Source of the DNA: Tamarix chinensis
Taxonomy: Eukaryota; Streptophyta; Magnoliopsida; Caryophyllales; Tamaricaceae
Direction of reading: 5' to 3'
Length of the DNA stretch: 64,000 nt
NCBI GenBank assembly: GCA_030549775.1
Contig: CM060171.1
Location: 63,460,360 to 63,524,359 of the forward strand
Made by a program: the position numbers and the translations under genes. This document shows, one piece after another, positions 11,963 to 24,560 of the stretch. Under the pieces are notes generated by a model, which was not told the origin of the DNA, ran no database searches, and was given only the letters and a program-made list of their open reading frames with translations. How positions within the stretch are numbered: position 1 is the stretch's first letter; each line of letters begins with the position of its first letter.

Positions 11963-12788
11963 TGTTGACACCGAAAAAAATATATAACAACAAGAAAAAT
12001 AATATTTGATTGTTATATGGTCGATCAACCTACATTAGGGATAATTAAATATTCCTAAAATTATTTGGGATTTATATGTTAAAATAAAATATTTTAATTG
12101 TTTACATCACACTCGTATTTTTTTAATTGGGCTTAGTTTAATTAAATATGGGCCTAATTTATTTCACAAAAGGGCCATGAGTCTATAAAATTAAGTTAAA
12201 TGAAGCATGACTTTTAAGTCTACAACGCAAGATGGGTCTAAGCCCGAAAGCCAAGGAGGCTCTTTTCTCTATAAATATAGGGCTCCCTTCTTAATTGAAG
12301 ACACACTGAAGTCCCGAGATCAAAAGCTTATAGAGAGAACGCTTCCAAGCACTCTGAAGCTAAAGATCAAAGACCCGAAGAACGAAGATCCGAAGATTGA
12401 AGAAGTAAGATACGAGGATCGAAGAACGAAGCTTTCCAGATCATCAAAGTCAAAAACGTTGAAGGGTTACAACTTTAACATCATTAAACTTGTTCGAAGG
12501 GATCAAGCACCACCAAATCGTGCCCTCTTTACCAGGTAAATTAAAATTTCATCAACAGGTTTGGATCAAGCTCATTAAACTCAAGACGAGCCCCCGAATA
12601 AGTTGAACCCAAAATTCAACATCGTGAATCACAACGCCATCAATTGTCTAGGAGATTAAATCAGAGGATATTAAATCTTGTACTGGATTTATACAGAGAT
12701 TGTACCAACATTCGATCCAATAATTAATAATCAATTAAAGTATATTTTATTCTTAAATTTTCTTTTTGCAGAAATTTTATCATTAACA
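11963..12788 (+). repeat. Tat element 5' LTR
   Basis: Matches 40588-41413 over its full length with scattered substitutions and has the same 826-bp length. A TATA box CTATAAATA at 12269-12277 would place the transcript start near 12300. The frame 12207-12539 across this box is not a gene. Confidence 0.9.
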
Positions 12789-12790
12789 AA

Positions 12791-12808
12791 TTTGTTGCAC
12801 CCGGTGGG
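12791..12808 (+). promoter_or_regulatory. Putative primer-binding site of the Tat element
   Basis: TTTGTTGCACCCGGTGGG lies two bases after the 5' LTR, where the tRNA primer site is expected. The matching tRNA could not be named with confidence. Confidence 0.4.
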
Positions 12809-12847
12809 ACAATCTCTGCCTCTCATCTCAATCTCCAACTATGCATC

Positions 12848-13426
12848 TTGATGGCTTCAAACACTAACAAGAGCATCCTCAACAACTTCACAACACTTAG
12901 TGGTGACAATAATCACACCGGGCCATTGACACTAAGCAAGGCAAAAATCATTGCCTCAAGCAACAAAGATATGTTTCTTGAAACCCTCATTGTTGAACGA
13001 TCAATGCCGCCCATTGTAGAAGCTACCTCAGAACATGCTCTATTAAACCAAGATGAAGATTTAGACAACTCTGCATACTCAATCACTCTAGTGATGACCA
13101 CTGGAATAATTGATGAACAGCTCGTAGAATTGAAACAAGCTATTGACATCCTCTCCAAAGCTGTGAGAGAGAAGGATGAGCAAATTGCTATGCTGATGCA
13201 AAAACTTGAAGAAAAAGGTGACGCTTCATCTAGTAAAGAGAAAGAGGTGGTCATTGAGGCAAAAGACCAGGATGACTATGTTGATAGATTGCAGCTTCAA
13301 GAAGAGAAAGACTGCTACAACCTGACTCCTTTAGGAGGTTTGACTCCCAAAAGCCTACAAGAGATGATTGTTGGTATAGTAAAAGCTCAATTCGCATCGC
13401 TTCCCAAAATAGCTTCTCTTATATGA
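12848..13426 (+). pseudogene. Tat element gag, N-terminal part
   Basis: A 192-residue open frame soon after the PBS. It has a clear amphipathic coiled-coil stretch (residues about 95-125, EQLVELKQAIDILSKAVREK) and ends with GGLTPKSLQEMIVGIVKAQF, a block typical of plant Tat gag N-terminal regions. It overlaps the next frame by four bases (the stop region against 13423), so a frameshift separates it from the core gag domain. Confidence 0.7.
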
Positions 13427-13968
13427 AGCCCTACACAAAGAGGATCGGCTTCTTGCCAATGCTCGTTGGTTATCAGCCTCCCAAATTTCAATATTTTGAA
13501 GGTAAGGGCAATCCCCGCCAACATATAGCACATTTCATTGAAACTTGTAATAATGCAGGTACTGGAGGAGATTTGCTGGTGAAACAGTTTGTGCGATCAT
13601 TGAAAGAAAATGCTTTTAACTGGTACACTAACCTCCCTAGTGAGTCCATTGATAGTTGGGAAGAGTTGGAAAGAGAGTTTAGCAATCGCTTTTACAACGC
13701 TCGTCGAACTGTAAGTATAGCGGAGCTTGCAAACACTAAGTAGTGGGAGAATGAGCCCGTTGAAGAGTACATCGAGCGTTGGCATTCATTGATCCTAGAT
13801 TGTTAGGATCGCCTCAGCGAAGTATTGGCTATTGGGATGTGCATTGAAGGAATGCATTGGGACATTGCATACATCTTGCAGGGTATGAAACCCAAAACTT
13901 TCTCTGAGTTATCTACGACTGCTCATGACATAGAGGTGAACATTGCTAAACATTGATGTAAAATACCT
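13423..13968 (+). pseudogene. Tat element gag, retrotransposon gag domain
   Basis: Contains PPKFQYFEGKGNPRQHIAHF, then FNWYTNLP and SWEELEREFSNRFYNARR, the hallmark of the retrotransposon gag (capsid-like) domain, which continues as EYIERWHSL and [12 protein letters not shown]. Three in-frame stops are seen: TAG 13741, TAG 13804 and TGA 13954. Each is one C-to-T change from a Gln or Arg codon. Confidence 0.85.
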
Positions 13969-15044
13969 ATGTTTGAACAACCTAAGGAGAAGAAGGAATT
14001 GAAGAAGAATGAGAAATCTTCCAAGAGCATGACAAAGGAGGCAATGGTTATTGGTGCATCTCCAATTAAGATTTCAGCTAAGCCACAAAGATCTGACGGG
14101 AGTCAAAACTACTCAAAGCAAGAATTTACAAGGAAGCAGACAACTTTGAAGGAATTTGAGGCAAAAAAGTACCCATTTCTTGATTTGGACGTTCCAGGGA
14201 TGCTGAAAGATCTATTGGAAAAGAAGGTGGTAGAATTGCCGGAGCCAAAGCGTCCACAAGAGGCAGAACGAACTGAAGATCCTAGATACTACATGTACCA
14301 TCGATGCATCAGTCATCCAACTCAAAAATTCATCACTTTGAAGGAGAGGATCATGAAATTAGCAAAAGAGGGAGTAATTTTGCTCGATCTGGAAGTCTCT
14401 GCAGCATGCCTAAATTATATCACCATGATGGTTGACTTGCCCAAGACAGTGCCTACAAGGGTTAGCCGGTTGATTCAATTTGGAAGCCTAGAACCAATTA
14501 TGATATATATCTCAAAAAGTGATGGTTCACAAACTCACACAGTTGTTGAAGACCTTGAAGTGAGGCATGACCTTATGCAAATCGATGAGGAGCATGAGTG
14601 TTGGACGTTGGTGACAATAAGACGGCCGAAGAGAAAACAAGCTTCAAACCCTCAACTACGCCGACGCCCCTGGGGAAGCAGTCCAGAAGAAAAAAAGGCC
14701 AGGCCAAGCTGAAGAAAGGGATGAAGTCGAAGCCAAGAAAGGCAAGAGTCTTGCCAATTGAATTGCTGAAACAAGAACCTCTTAAGCCAATCACACTAGC
14801 AGAATTTTTTCCTCCAAAATTCTTGGAAGTTTATGAAGTTAACATGACTTCCTACTGTGTAGTTGAAGAAGAGGATGAAGGAGAGGATGTCGTGCAAGAT
14901 GATAATGCTCTCGCTATACTTGGCTTAAATAGCAACGAGATGACTGAAACACTTTCACAAGATGAAATTTTACAACAGTTGAGCAAGTTACCGAAAGAGT
15001 TTCGAGAAGTTATGATTAAAGCTCTTCAAGGGCCAGAAGTATGA
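13969..15044 (+). pseudogene. Tat element gag C-terminus and gag-protease linker
   Basis: Frame 13969-14712 carries a Lys-rich part and then YYMYHRCISHPTQKF with LKERIMKLAKEGVILLD, the conserved Tat post-gag block (usually Y-C-x-Y-H-R...SHPT). A frameshift then moves the reading to 14598-15044, which has PITLAEFFPPKFLE, an acidic stretch and LSKLPKEFREVMIKAL just before the protease. No classic CCHC knuckle is visible. Confidence 0.65.
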
Positions 15045-15098
15045 AATCACGTAGGTGGTGTAGTTTGTTGTGTCTCTCTCCCCTTCACGGAGGATGAT

Positions 15099-15458
15099 AT
15101 GTTGCTCGGAGCCAAAACACATAATAGGCCACTCTTTATCTCGGGATATGCCCGTGACCAAAGAATCAATCGTCTGTTGGTTGACGGAGGGTCGGCTGTA
15201 AACATCATACCACTATCCACCATGAAGCGGCTCGGAATACCAATGGACGAGCTATCAAATAGTCAAATTTTCATCCAAGGCTTCAATTTGGGAGGAGAAA
15301 AGTATGTAGGAAAAATATATCTTAACCTCATTATTAGGAGTATGACTTCATCAATGTTATTCCATGTAATTGATGCTAAGACATCCTATAACATGTTGTT
15401 GGGTCGTCCTTGGATCCATGAGAATGGAGTAGTCCCTTCAACTCCATCAATGCCTTAA
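15099..15458 (+). pseudogene. Tat element aspartic protease
   Basis: Retropepsin-like domain with the active-site block LLVDGGSAVNIIP (residues about 28-40; plant Tat proteases use DGGSA), then LGIPMDEL and IQGFNLGGEKYVG, and the C-terminal MLLGRPWIHENGVVPS block. The frame breaks just after that block and the expected continuation lies in another frame at 15475-15696. The protease core itself is uninterrupted. Confidence 0.85.
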
Positions 15459-15474
15459 ATTCTTCAAAAATGGA

Positions 15475-16721
15475 GTGCGGACAGTGTTCGCTGATGAAAG
15501 ACCCTTCACAATGGCTGAGTCACACTTTGCAGATGTTAGGTTTTACAATGAGGTGGAAGAAATGCTGAGCAAGATAAAGCTATTGGTACCACCAGCAAGA
15601 AAGACTACAGCGATGAAGCAAACCAATAAAGTAGTAGATATAGAGAGACCATCAGTCAGTCACGAAGGAGTACAACTGAACCCTGAACGTAAATAGAACT
15701 TAAGTCACAAGATAATAAGCTCTTCAGTCTTAAAGTATGTCCCAAAATCTAAAAGGAAAGAAGGGCAATCTCCATTCACAAGTTGCGGCCATAACCTTTG
15801 TGATGCTACTACTTCCACAAAGGAGGATGTAAAGATCTTGAAGAAGAACCTCGTGGTCCCTGTCACAAGAATGAGCCAAGCGAAGGTAATTAAGCCTCCA
15901 TTGGTAGGATTTAAGAGGTCATCCAAAATGTTAGCAGAAAAGATCACCATCCCGACGCAGAAAATAGAGGAGGGTTTTGATCTAAATTCATATAAGTTGA
16001 TGGCGAATTGTGTGTTTGATATCTCTACATTAAAGGCAACAAATGACGATAATAAAAGGCACATGGAGATAACACCATATGGCATGACCAACACCCAAAA
16101 GATATTATTAGATCAAGGCCATACGGTGGACACATCAAGGAAGGGCTTAGGATACTCAAATTCGGAGCCTATAATAATTTCATCTATAAGAAAGAATAAA
16201 GGGGTATCCGTACAATATATCACTACTGAAGAAAATGAAGATTTAGAGGGGCGAACATCGGAATGTCGATAAAGGATCTCGGTGTTTGATAGATTGGATC
16301 ACTCGACCAAGACAAGGCCTTCCGTGTTCTCTCGAATAGGGGGAAAAGCCTTGCAGGAGGAAAGCCCAACTCAGAAGAAAATATTTGTGTTCTCGTGCCT
16401 TGGAGTCACCAATCATGATAATAAGATTTGGAAGAGGAAGTTGGAGGCTTTATTGATTCTGAATGAACAAGGGAACGAAATGAAGAGTCTCATACCATCA
16501 CAAATGAGGCGTTATGCCAAGTTATAAATTAGCATAGAGGGAGCCCTTAGAATCAAGAAGTATGTTGTTATCGTCACTGGGCAAAAGTAGTAAGAGAAGA
16601 AGAGTTCCACATCAAAACAATTAATAGCTTCCACCAACCACATAACCATCGAAGATGACTCAAGTCAAGAGATGGTAGAACAGGAAGCACCTCTAAAGCT
16701 TGAAGATGGGGGCAAGCTATT
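15475..16721 (+). pseudogene. Degraded protease-RT linker of the Tat element
   Basis: Consecutive short frames (15475-15696, 15838-16272, 16282-16527) broken by stops and shifts. Visible pieces such as ADERPFTMAESHFADVRFYN and RKGLGYSNSEPIIISS are of the kind found between protease and RT in Tat elements. No separate gene is indicated. Confidence 0.6.
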
Positions 16722-17642
16722 GTGGACAAATTGAAGGAAGTCAATTTGGGTACTATGGAGGAGCCCAGGGTAACCTTCATCAGTGCTCTACTAAACCTTG
16801 ATGAGGAAAAGAAATATATTGAGTTACTTGAGGAATATAAAGATGTCTTTCCTTGGACATACAAAGAGATAACTGGACTTGACCCAAAGGTAGCAGTGCA
16901 TGAACTTGACATCAAGCCTGAGTGGAAACATGGACCGGTGAAACAATCATTACGTCGTTTTGGCCTAGAGCTCATTCTAGAGATAGAGAAGGAAGTGAAT
17001 AGCCAAATTGAGTCAGGGTTCATTCGAGAAGTTAAATACCCTTCATGGATTGCAAATATAGTCCCTGTCAGAAAGAAAAATGGGAAGCTTCGCCTTTGCG
17101 TAGACTTCAGAGATTTGAACCATGCATGCCCAAAAGATGATTTCCCTCTCCCTATCACAGAATTGATGGTGGATGCCACGACAGGACATGAAGCATTATC
17201 ATTCATGGACAGTTATAGTGGTTATCATCAAATTCGCATGGCTCCTAAGGATGAAGAATGCACAGGCTTTCACACTCCAAAAGGAATATTCTGCTATTGA
17301 GTCATGCCTATTAGATTGAAGAATGCAGGGGTCACCTACCAAAGGGCTATGGAGAAGATCTTTGATGACATGTTGCATAAGGTTGTAGAATGTTATGTCG
17401 ATGATTTGGTAGTCAAGTCAATACGAAGAGACAACCACATCCAAGATCTCAAGATAGTATTTGATCGACTGAGAGAGTATCAGCTCAAGATGAATCCATT
17501 AAAGTGTGAATTCGGTGTTACATCTGGAAAGTTCTTAGGTTTTGTTGTCCGAGATAGAGGCATCGAAATTGATCAGTCAAAGATTGATGCAATCCAGAAG
17601 ATGCCAAGACCAACAAACCTCAACGAACTCCGAAGCCTATAA
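16722..17642 (+). pseudogene. Tat element reverse transcriptase
   Basis: Full set of RT blocks: KQSLRRFGLE, ESGFIREVKYPSWIANIVPV, KNGKLRLCVDFRDLNHACPK, DFPLPITE, SFMDSYSGYHQIRM, DEECTGFHTP, the catalytic box ECYVDDLVVKS, and KMNPLKCEFGVTSGKFLGF. The frame is interrupted by TGA at 17298-17300 (family codon Arg) and ends in TAA at 17640-17642 where Gln is expected. The enzyme would copy element RNA into DNA in cytoplasmic particles. Here it is inactive. Confidence 0.92.
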
Positions 17643-18073
17643 GGCCGAATGACTTATATACGAAGGTGCATCTCAAACTTAGCAGGGCGTTGTTAACCAT
17701 TTAGTCATCTCATGAGAAAGGGAGAGCCTTTCGAATGGGATAAAGCTTGTGATAATGCTTTTGTAGGTATTAAAAGGTACCTCTTCAATCCACCCGTCCT
17801 AGCAACACCTCTACCGGGGCATACCACTCTTGCTTTATGTGGTAGCATAAGAACATTCACTGGGGGCATTATGTGCACAGGAAAATGAAAAAGGGAAGGA
17901 ACAACCACTCTATTATTTAAGTCGTACTCTCAATGGAGCAGAAATCAACTACACCCCAATCAAGAAGACATGTCTAGCCTTGGTTTTCGCCATACAAAAA
18001 CTAAAAATTACATGCAAGCGCATACGATACATCTAATATCACGTGTAGAACGGTAGAACCCATCAAATATGTC
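17643..18073 (+). pseudogene. Tat element first RNase H (degraded)
   Basis: In the RT frame the sequence continues with RMTYIRRCISNLAGRC, a TAA at 17694, then PFSHLMRKGEPFEWDKACDN and NPPVLATPLPGH, which mark the RT-RNase H connection. Later parts fall into shifted frames (YYLSRTLNGAEINYTPIKKT around 17908-17970). Confidence 0.7.
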
Positions 18074-18413
18074 ATGTCTAGGTCAGTGTTGATAAGACGA
18101 CTAGCGAAATGGGCACTGGTGATCAATCAATACGACATTGTCTTCATCCCTCAAAAGGCGATCAAGGGACAAACACTAGCAGCCTTCTTAGCCGATCACC
18201 CAATTCCAGCTGAGTGGGAGTTATCCAATAAGCTTCCAGATGAGGAGTCATTGGTCATTGAGGTCCTCCCTCCATGGGAAATGTACTTTGATGGTCTTGC
18301 ACGCAGAGACGGGGATGGAGCTGGGGTGGTGTTTGTGTCCCCTCAAAGGCATGTGCTTACATATTCATTTATCCTCACAGAGTTATGCTCCAATAACATG
18401 GCAGAATATCAAG
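18074..18413 (+). pseudogene. Tat second RNase H (5' half) interrupted by the hAT insertion
   Basis: Starts with RLAKWALVINQYDIVFIPQK and GQTLAAFLADHP, then the second RNase H: MYFDGLARRDGDGAGVVF (first catalytic Asp in FDG) and NNMAEYQ (catalytic Glu). The hAT element enters directly after AEYQ, at 18414, with target copy ATATCAAG at 18406-18413. A second, archaeal-type RNase H after the first is a known mark of Tat elements. Confidence 0.85.
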
Positions 18414-19053
18414 TAGAGATGGCAATGAGTCGGGTCTGGGTTGGGTCCATCGAGATCTAGACCCAGACCCGTTTATTTTAGAAGATCCAGACCCATTCCA
18501 GATCTAACGGGTCTCAAAATTTCAGACCCAGACCCAGACCCGACGGGTCCGTCGGGTAATCGGGTCCTAAACGGATCCTTAACGGGTCCAGAAATTTTAT
18601 GTCTAAAAAATATATTGATTCATGTTGTAAATAGTAAGTCTATTATATACCTACTAAACTATCATATTTAAATATATAAAAAAATATTTAAATATAACTA
18701 CCTGCTAACCCCATAAATCAAAAGCTAAAATAAAAACATAACCACCTGTTATGTTATACAAGTCTTCAACATCAGAGTATCGGACCATCCACATTCCACA
18801 CAAATCCATTTCAAGCTAATTTAAACAACAATCAATAAGTCAGTGACATACTGAGTCTGATAGTAAATAGTACATCATTGCTTACAAATACAAATAGTAT
18901 AACGACATAATACAATTAAGCAAACGACAACAAACTAAAAATCAAGTAAAAATAATTTTTCAATCAACACAATTGTAGGCTTGCAGCCTGTAGGATATAT
19001 CCTTGCCTCCTTGACCATTGATTCATCGGTAAGTTCAAGACTTCAAGTTAACA
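18414..19053. repeat. hAT left terminal and subterminal region
   Basis: Terminal inverted repeat, then CAGACCC-type subterminal repeats to about 18580, then AT-rich 3' non-coding sequence of the transposase gene. No other gene is visible. The frame 18441-18671 is made of the repeats. Confidence 0.8.
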
Positions 19054-21370
19054 TCAATCATCCTCTTCATCATTGTCAATATCCTACAAATTTATAAGAT
19101 TATAAATATTAACTTTAATCGGTGAAATTCTATACAATAATAATATTAAAGTAAAATTAAATAATTATGTACCATATCACAAATGTCAATTACATCTACT
19201 CCATCCTCAGTGTCCGAATCTTCTATCATTGTAGCACATGCATATGGATTCTCCAATGTACCTTTATAGAATATTAAACAAATAAATAATAAATTATCTC
19301 ATATAAAATAAAATATACAATAAGTTATGATTGAAGAGAGATTAAAATACCTTTAATGTCTTCAACCATCCAACTTTGTAAACACATCAATGCCTCTACA
19401 GTTTTTGCATGCAGTCTCGAACGATGGGGAATTACAACCCATTCTCCTATGCTAAAAGCACTTTCTGAAGCAACAGTAGAAATGGGAATAGCAAGAATAT
19501 CCCTAGCAATCTTTTGTAGAGTTGGATACTTGAGGTCGTTCTTCCAAAAATTCAGGATATCAAAATGATCACTTTCAGGCAATGTATCACTTTCCAAGTA
19601 ATGATCTAACTCACACCTCACACTTACCTTTCTTACTTTAGTTTTATTAACTAAAGCAAATTCATCCTCCTCATCATCAACAGAAGTTTGAGGTGATACC
19701 CGCTTTAGAGAATTTTTCAATGGAGCTTTAGAAGAACCACCAAGGTCACTAGAATAATCAACAACTTTCTTCTGATATTCAACCAAAAGAGCATCAAACA
19801 TGTTTCTAACCCTATCTAATTCATTATGAGCCTCATCATCATATAATCTCCTGAAATAGTATTCAACACAATCCATTTTGTTTCTAGGATCCAAAATACT
19901 AGCAATAGCCAATATTCCATCAATTTCGCACCAATATTTGTCAAACTTTTCAATCATCTTTGATGCCATAGAACTAATGACCTCAACATCACTTTGTAGC
20001 CAACTTCTCAAAGCAATTCTAATCATGCATACTTTTTGAAAAAATAAATTTGCGGTAGGGTAATTTCTTCCCGAGAAAACTACGGTAGTCTTATAAAAAA
20101 ATTCCAACTTCTCGCATACAACATGAGCCAAATCCCAATCATCATCACTAGGAACTACAAACTTAAGTCTACCATATAAACGTTTCAACCTTTTAAACAC
20201 ATCTTTATAGGGAAAAGCACTCTGGAGCATCAAATAAGTAGAATTCCATCTAGTTTTACAATCAAGAACTAACATTTTAGAAGTATTGACCTTCAAATAT
20301 CGACATGAATCCTCAAACTTTTCAATCCTTTTAGGAGTTAAAGTCCAAAATGAGACACAATCTCGAATATTTTCAATCCCCGTCTTGATCACATTTAATC
20401 CATCATTAACTATCAAGTTAAGAATGTGAGCACTACACCTCATATGTAATATTGCTCCACCAAGTATAAGAGACTTTTTCTCAAATTTTCTCAACCAAAT
20501 TCCCATCATTGCATCATTAGTACTACAATTATCAACCACCACATAAGATATTTTGCTTTCAAGCCCAAATTGGGACACACAATCTAATAAAACCTTGGAA
20601 ATAATGCCTTTTGTATGTTGACATGGGACAAACGAAAACCTTCAAAATAATAATGAAAAAATCATTAAAAAATTACACTTAATCAAGCTATCAAGCTAAT
20701 AAAATATAACGATAATAATTAAATAGTTACCTCAAAGTTCTACTTCGCAAATTCCAATCTTCATCAATAAAGTGTGATGTCACGACCATGTATCCCTTTT
20801 TTTGGTTGGATGCAGTCCACATGTTAGTGGTGATTGCGACTCGACTCTGATTATGATCCAATATCCCAAAATCCTAATTTCCGAAATTATGGCCAAATAA
20901 GGAATTATTAGGAAAATTAATTATATAAATTTATTTATTAAAATTTAGAGAGTTAATTAAGGTATATTAAGAGGAAAATAATAAAGAATTTAATTGGAAG
21001 AAAATTTGGGTGTTTCTCTAATTAGCATGAAGGTTAAGGAAATTTATCTAAAATAGTCTAAAATAAGCAAAAAGGGAATTTATTTAATATTTCATAAATA
21101 TTAAAATTAATAAACAACCCAAAAATACCCCAATTTACCCATAAGTTATTTTATTTTATTTTCCCATCCTATTTATTACCTATTTTCCCCTCTTTTTTTC
21201 CCTTTTTCTCCCTCCTCTTCCTTTTTCTTTCTTCTCCCCCGCTGGGCCAGCCCACCGCCCAAACCCCTCTCCTCTCCCCCGTCTCGCGCACGAGCCAGGC
21301 CCCTGGCCTCTCCTTCCTTCTTCCCGCCCGCGGCCCAGCGTCGCGCGACGCCAACCGTTGCGCGCCCCAT

Positions 21371-21500
21371 ACGCCGCGTTTTACCCTCATAACTGTCGAA
21401 ACGCCGCGCCTCAATTAATGGCCTTATAGCCGTTGCCAAACGGGCAACGCGACGCGGCACCTTGTCCCCCATAATGTCGAAACGCCGCGTTTTACTTGCG
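21371..21500 (+). promoter_or_regulatory. Repeated CGCCGCG elements in the giant LTR U3
   Basis: TGTCGAAACGCCGCG occurs at about 21396 and 21475, and CGCCGCGTTTTAC at about 21371 and 21482, with GCGACGCGGCACC in between. These repeats lie 370-500 bases upstream of the TATA box, a position that fits U3 enhancer repeats. The same set is in LTR2 (about 28360-28490). Function is inferred. Confidence 0.4.
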
Positions 21501-21870
21501 GATTTAATCAACCACGCTGAACCGGCCGATTCCCTCCCTCTCCTTTCTTTTTCCCTGGACCGCCGGTCCACCCTGCCTGTCTTCTTCCTCCCCCGACCTG
21601 CACCGCAGCCTGCACGTCGACGCCGCAGCGCGATCCTCGCCGGCAGCCACCAGCGCCGACCGTCCTTCCCCTGCCTCTCTCCCGTCGTTTTCTTCCTCTT
21701 TTCGACCCCGACCGAGTCCCTCTCTCCCCTTCCCGCGTGCCCCTCTCTTTCCCTTTTCTTCTCCCCTTCCCCGACCTGGCCTGCCATGGCAGGACCTGCC
21801 GCCTGCCGGCCAGCCTGGCGCCTGCACTCCCCCTTGTCTTCTTCCCCTTGGCCTTGCCCGACCACCCTGC

Positions 21871-21880
21871 CTATAAATAT
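21871..21880 (+). promoter_or_regulatory. TATA box of giant LTR1
   Basis: CTATAAATAT, flanked by GC-rich sequence, is a strong plant TATA box. Transcription would start near 21900, so U3 would be about 1.05 kb and R plus U5 more than 4 kb. The copy in LTR2 is at 28859-28868. Confidence 0.6.
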
Positions 21881-22554
21881 CCCCATTGATCACCTGGATT
21901 CGGGATTTGGAACCCCGAAACCCTGGTTTTCTCCCTCTCGCGCCGCCGCCCCATCAGACGCGTCGACCGCCGCCCTCCCCCAACGCCGCCGGTCGAGCGC
22001 CGCCCAGAATCCCACCTTGCACCACCCTCCATCCAACCAAGCCTTCCTCAGCCCTCGATTTACCTTGCACGAGCCACCCCAGCCAGCCGTGCAAAATCGC
22101 CACCACCGAACATCCACTTCCACCCCGTCGCCGCCTTGCGCCGCCTTCTGCCGCCTCCTCCTCCGCCGCTACCAGCCACTCTTCCACCCTCCAAAATTCC
22201 CAGCAGACCTCCCTCTACCCTCCCCTGCCTTCGATTTCCCCTGCCTCCCTCTCCTCCTTCCTCCCCCATCTTCCACCTCTCTCCACCACCCTCGGCCGCC
22301 GCCGTCGCCACCGCGCGCGCCGCCGCCCCTTGCCACGCCACCACCCTCATTCCACTCCCCTTCACCTGCTGATTCCTCCCCCACCTCAAACTTCCTCTCT
22401 TCTCCTCCCATCTAACCACCACCTTGATCTTTTCCCTTCTCTTCCTCCTCCACCGCCGCCGCCGTTGCCGCCACGCGCCGCCGCCGGCACCACCGACCCT
22501 AGGTGGTTCTCCACCCATCCAAACCCTAACCCCCTTTTTATATAGCTGCTACTA

Positions 22555-22975
<421 letters not shown>

Positions 22976-23949
22976 ACTTAACACATTTACCACTATTGTT
23001 AATAATAATACTACCTTGTCTTACCCATGTTACTTAACTCAACCTAGTAAATATCATTTGGTTGTTAACTAAGAAGAGTACTTGAACCTTATTACCATAC
23101 CATTTAACATTAACCCTAACCCTATTGCTATGACACTATTATTAGCTATTATTATTATTACTACTATCACTACCTTATTGTTGTAATCAAAAGCATTTAA
23201 ACCCTTTTATTATTCAAGAATATACAACTATTGTCATTATCACCCTTAGGAATAGTTACTTGTAATATTGTGACCTTATAATAATATTATTTTGAATATG
23301 ACACCATTAATAGACTTAGCCTTAAAAATGCTAGGGTTTCTCTTACTATAAATATTAGTGTCATGAGTATTAGTTTTATTATTATTATTATTATCATTAT
23401 TTTTCTATAGTTAACATGAACATTATTATTATAAGAATAGGGCTAATGGGGCTAATAATATAAGTGTAACAATAGGTATTAAAAATAAGCATATTTTAAC
23501 TACTAATATTTAGTATACTAATTCTAAAGTAAAAACCCTAGTTTTTGTATAAAACCCTTTTTAGTAATAAAAACCCTAACCTTAAACTAAAATGAGGTTT
23601 GATAGTAATTATAGGGGAAACTAATACTTAGCATTTTCCCCTTTTATAGGTAACCCCGACCAAAGCCTTAAGGAGTTAGAGGAGCGTGCTCCAAGCCCGG
23701 CGTCGCCTTAGGTAAGGACGAAGCTAATGGCCTTGTGCTATGTGTGACATGGATGTGTTGATTATTGTGTATGCCATGCTATGCCATGTGTTATATGATT
23801 GTGTATAACTTGTCTTATGTGTAGCGCAGCTTGGAGATTGAGGTATGTGTTGATGTGTTTCCTATGACGCGAGCATGATATGTATATGTATGATGTTTAT
23901 GATGTAATATGCTATGGCCCTCTAGGACATGCATGTTAGGATAAATGGT

Positions 23950-24560
23950 AGTATGAGTTGGGAACCATCATGGGGGTCTTGAAGTTTGTATGGTGGGATT
24001 AGGGTTTGAATGGTGGCATCAATGCTCGCATGTTGGTACTAATGATTTCATAATGGTATTAATGGTTTATGGCGGTATTTGGGTTCGTATGGTGGTATTG
24101 TGACTTTATGGAAGTATTAATGTTGGATGGGGGTAATTGTGATTTTATGGGGTATTAATGTGGTACGATGTTATTGTGATTTTATGGTAGTATTAATGTT
24201 GTATGGTGGTATAATGGTTGTATGGTGGCATTAGGGTTCGCATGGCGGTGTTAGGGTTTGTATGATGGTGTTTGTGATTTCATGGTGGTATTAATGTTGT
24301 ATGGTGGTATTATGGTTGTAACGGTGGTATTAGGGTTCGCATGGTGGTATTAGGGTTTATATGATGGTATTTACGATTTTGTGGTGGTATTAATGTTGTA
24401 TGGTGGTATTAATGGTTGCATGGTGGTAATCATGATTGCACAGTGGTATTAGGGTTTGTATAGTGGTATTATGGTTGGTATGGTGGTATTATGATTCGCA
24501 TGGTGATGTTAGGGTTGTATGGTGGTATTAATGATTACACGGTGATATTAATGGCTAAGG
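23950..24560 (+). repeat. Degenerate 18-21-bp minisatellite (TATGGTGGTATTAATGTTG)
   Basis: About 30 diverged units built around ATGGTGGTATT with alternating tails such as AATGTTGT, AGGGTTCGC and GTGATTT. The same array is in LTR2 at about 30940-31545. It is a transcribed part of the LTR (downstream of the TATA box) with no open frame. Confidence 0.8.

Noticed and set aside
21176..22545. Long Pro/Ser- and Arg/Gly-rich frames on both strands in the GC-rich block of the giant LTR (again at 28156-29553)
   Set aside because: They overlap in several frames and both strands, cross the TATA box, differ by frameshifts between the two LTR copies and show no domain. They follow from GC-rich composition.
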